A stretch of 64,000 bases of DNA from positions 62,001-126,000 of the forward strand of contig CALGMR010000006.1 of NCBI GenBank assembly GCA_937958815.1, given 5' to 3'. The translations under genes were made by a program, and so were the position numbers. Position 1 is the stretch's first letter; each line of letters starts with the position of its first letter. Source of the stretch: an uncultured Rhizobiaceae group bacterium (GTDB lineage Bacteria > Pseudomonadota > Alphaproteobacteria > Rhizobiales > Rhizobiaceae). Of the stretch, positions 62,267 through 64,000 are shown one piece after another. Below the pieces are notes generated by a model. The model did no database searches and was not told the DNA's origin. It worked only from the letters and a program-made list of their open reading frames with translations.

Positions 62267-63418
62267 ATGAAATTGCGCGGATCACACTTAGTTGCACTGG
62301 CCATTTTGGCAGCTGTCGGCGGCTGGATGTTCACAGGCGAGTTGATTTTGGGCGGACAAGCCGACCCCAATGCAACGACTATCGTGGAGCGGGAAGCCGA
62401 AAGAACGCAAGAAGCTTTTCGTGTTCGGGTGGCTGAAATTCAACCATCACAGCGCGTTGAGACGCTCACTGTTCGCGGCAGAACGCAATCTGATGCAATT
62501 GTGAGTGTGCGCGCTGAAACTGGTGGAACCGTTGAAACACGTTTGGTTAAAAAAGGTGATTTCGTCGAAGCTGGCGACCTTCTTTGTGAGATAGATAAGG
62601 GCGTGCGCGAGGTTCAATTGACACAAGCACAAACGCTTCTCGAGCAAACAACTGCTGACTATGAAGCGAGCGAAAAGCTTGTGAAACGTGGTTTTGCGAC
62701 TTCATCACGCCTGCGCAGTTTGAAGGCGGCAGTGGACAGCGCGAAATTTTCGGTGGCAACTGCAAAACAAGAAATGAAGCGCACAGAAGTTCGCGCTTCT
62801 GTATCTGGTCAAGTTCAATCGCCGCTGGCTGAAGTCGGGGACAATCTCGCCGCTGGCGGTGTTTGTGTCACATTGATTGATACCGACCCGATGCTGTTTT
62901 CTGGACAACTTCCAGAGCGGGAAATTTCATCCGTAAAGGTTGGGATGGATGCGACAGTGACATTGATTTCAGGTGCAGAAGTTGACGGAAAAATTCGTTT
63001 CATATCGCGTGTTGCTGACCCCAATACACGCACGTTCACAATTGAAATTGAAATGCCGAACAAAGACCAATCCATTCGTGATGGTCTAACCGCAGCGGCA
63101 TCAATTGGTCTTTCGCCAACCGATGCTTACCAGTTGAAACCAAGTTGGTTGACGCTGGAAGACGATGGCGCGGTGGGTGTTCGGGTTGTGGATGCTGAAA
63201 ACAAAGTCAGGTTTGTTCCATTGAAAATTATTGCTCAAGAAGACGACAGTGTCTGGGTTGAGGGCCTCACAGCAGGTATGCGAATTATAACACTTGGCCA
63301 GAACTTCGTTGCGGCTGGACAAACGGTTGAAGCCGTTACTGCTGCGCAAATGAAGGAGCTGGAAAAAGCCAAACAAGATAAGAACAAGCAAGGCAAAGCT
63401 GCGGAGGCAAACTCATGA
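62267..63418 (+). CDS. RND efflux periplasmic adaptor (HlyD/MFP family)
   Basis: The adaptor of a tripartite efflux pump. The 383 residues from the ATG at 62267 have a membrane anchor (about 7-24) without lipobox. Then come a lipoyl/barrel-sandwich half (VSVRAETGGTVETRLVKKGD near 80), a coiled-coil hairpin (VQLTQAQTLLEQTTADYEAS) and beta-barrel domains (GQVQSPLAEVGDNLAAG). A Lys-rich tail ends it. The frame overlaps the next gene by four bases (ATGA). Confidence 0.92.
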   Translation: MKLRGSHLVALAILAAVGGWMFTGELILGGQADPNATTIVEREAERTQEAFRVRVAEIQPSQRVETLTVRGRTQSDAIVSVRAETGGTVETRLVKKGDFVEAGDLLCEIDKGVREVQLTQAQTLLEQTTADYEASEKLVKRGFATSSRLRSLKAAVDSAKFSVATAKQEMKRTEVRASVSGQVQSPLAEVGDNLAAGGVCVTLIDTDPMLFSGQLPEREISSVKVGMDATVTLISGAEVDGKIRFISRVADPNTRTFTIEIEMPNKDQSIRDGLTAAASIGLSPTDAYQLKPSWLTLEDDGAVGVRVVDAENKVRFVPLKIIAQEDDSVWVEGLTAGMRIITLGQNFVAAGQTVEAVTAAQMKELEKAKQDKNKQGKAAEANS

Positions 63419-64000
63419 CCTCTGCTCTTGCAGTTATACTCAGCCGTCCAAAGACGGTTTTGCTGATGATGGTGGTGATGGTGATCGCAGGCGTGATCTC
63501 CTATATCAGCGTTCCCAAAGAAGCCAATCCTGACATTGATGTCCCCGTTTACTTTGTTTCTGTGACGCAGCAAGGCATATCCCCTGGCGATGCCGAGCGT
63601 TTGCTGGTTCGCCCGCTCGAAAGCAAGCTACGTGGATTAGACGGATTGAAAGAAATCACTACGATTTCTGCACAAAGCAATGCGACTGCCGTTCTCGAAT
63701 TCAATATCGGGACAGATAAAACGGAAGTTCTGGCGGATATTCGCGACAAGGTCGATCAAGCAAAATCCGAAATGCCGGCAGATGCCGATGAACCAGTGAT
63801 TGCAGAAACCAACTTTGCCTTGCAGCCGACCATTATCGTCACGCTTTCCGGGCAAGTGCCCGAGCGCACACTGTTTCAATATTCACGTCGTTTAAAGGAC
63901 GAGATTGAAGCCATTAGCACGGTTCGTGATGCGAACCTCTCGGGCAACCGTGAAGAAATGTTGGAAGTTGTTTTGGATCTGGCGAAGCTCGAATCCTACA
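63415..64000 (+). CDS. RND efflux transporter permease, N-terminal fragment (3' end outside window)
   Basis: The first 195 residues of an AcrB-type pump. Residues 10-30 are the first membrane helix (AVILSRPKTVLLMMVVMVIA), followed by VPKEANPDIDVPVYFVSV, the start of the porter domain, and GDAERLLVRPLESKLRGLDG. Compared with most HAE-1 pumps the start is short but normal. The remaining 800 or so residues lie beyond the window. The operon order, PadR regulator, adaptor, pump, suggests inducible export of an aromatic or other toxic compound. Confidence 0.93.
   Translation, partial: MTSALAVILSRPKTVLLMMVVMVIAGVISYISVPKEANPDIDVPVYFVSVTQQGISPGDAERLLVRPLESKLRGLDGLKEITTISAQSNATAVLEFNIGTDKTEVLADIRDKVDQAKSEMPADADEPVIAETNFALQPTIIVTLSGQVPERTLFQYSRRLKDEIEAISTVRDANLSGNREEMLEVVLDLAKLESY

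Noticed and set aside
1-64000. CRISPR arrays, tRNA or rRNA genes, transposases and prophage genes
   Set aside because: Looked for repeat-spacer patterns, cloverleaf arms and typical mobile-element proteins by eye; none found.

Overview
The window looks like chromosomal DNA from an alphaproteobacterium, most likely a marine or host-associated member of the Hyphomicrobiales (Rhizobiales). This rests on gene order: SDR-uvrC-pgsA-moaD-moaE, holC/pepA-lptF-lptG-lptD-surA-pdxA-rsmA, gmk-yicC-mltG-fabF-acpP-fabG-fabD and rpsF-rpsR-DUF2232-rplI-dnaB-alr-radA-cvpA-purF are arrangements I associate with that order. The base composition is moderate, not the high G+C of soil rhizobia. The species assignment is inference. 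I see no rRNA or tRNA gene, CRISPR array, transposase, phage gene or plasmid function.

Layout. 1-4.1 kb: DNA repair (uvrC), phospholipid enzymes (dgkA, pgsA) and molybdopterin synthase (moaD, moaE). 4.2-6.0 kb: an unrecognised GNAT-like protein converging on a compact three-gene cluster with a PAS-like protein and two small proteins. 6.1-14.3 kb: single enzymes and transporters (ndk, a PHP phosphoesterase, a glutathione transferase, an EamA exporter, the periplasmic methionine sulfoxide repair pair msrPQ, an MFS carrier and an ABC-F ATPase). 14.5-17.3 kb: a creatinase with a hairpin-rich leader, a long gene-free stretch, and an A+T-rich SGNH-hydrolase-like orphan. 17.4-35.9 kb: core genes for the replisome, envelope (Lpt machinery, SurA-like chaperone, MltG) and fatty acid synthesis, with two apparent additions (a secreted protein between holC and pepA, and a sulfatase between rsmA and gmk).

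36.1-51.7 kb is a block of mostly catabolic and transport genes lying between fabD and rpsF, which are near neighbours in rhizobia. It holds a TPR protein, an acetolactate-synthase-like enzyme, a complete branched-chain amino-acid-type ABC importer with an extra secreted protein inside its operon, an orphan ABC ATPase, adenine deaminase, a probable modification-dependent HNH endonuclease, another EamA exporter, a dimethylglycine/sarcosine dehydrogenase-like flavoprotein and a variant MsrA. 52.0-61.6 kb returns to the ribosomal protein/dnaB/alr/radA/cvpA/purF core. 61.7-64.0 kb starts a PadR-controlled RND efflux operon that runs off the end.

Functional links. Creatinase releases sarcosine, a possible substrate of the distant 800-residue flavoprotein, so the strain may use methylated amines. 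MsrPQ and MsrA give separate periplasmic and cytoplasmic methionine repair. I found no obvious new defence or mobile system. The best leads are the PUA-like plus HNH nuclease, the PAS-associated small-gene cluster, the SGNH orphan, the secreted protein in the liv operon, the creatinase leader and the nested inverted repeats before dnaB.
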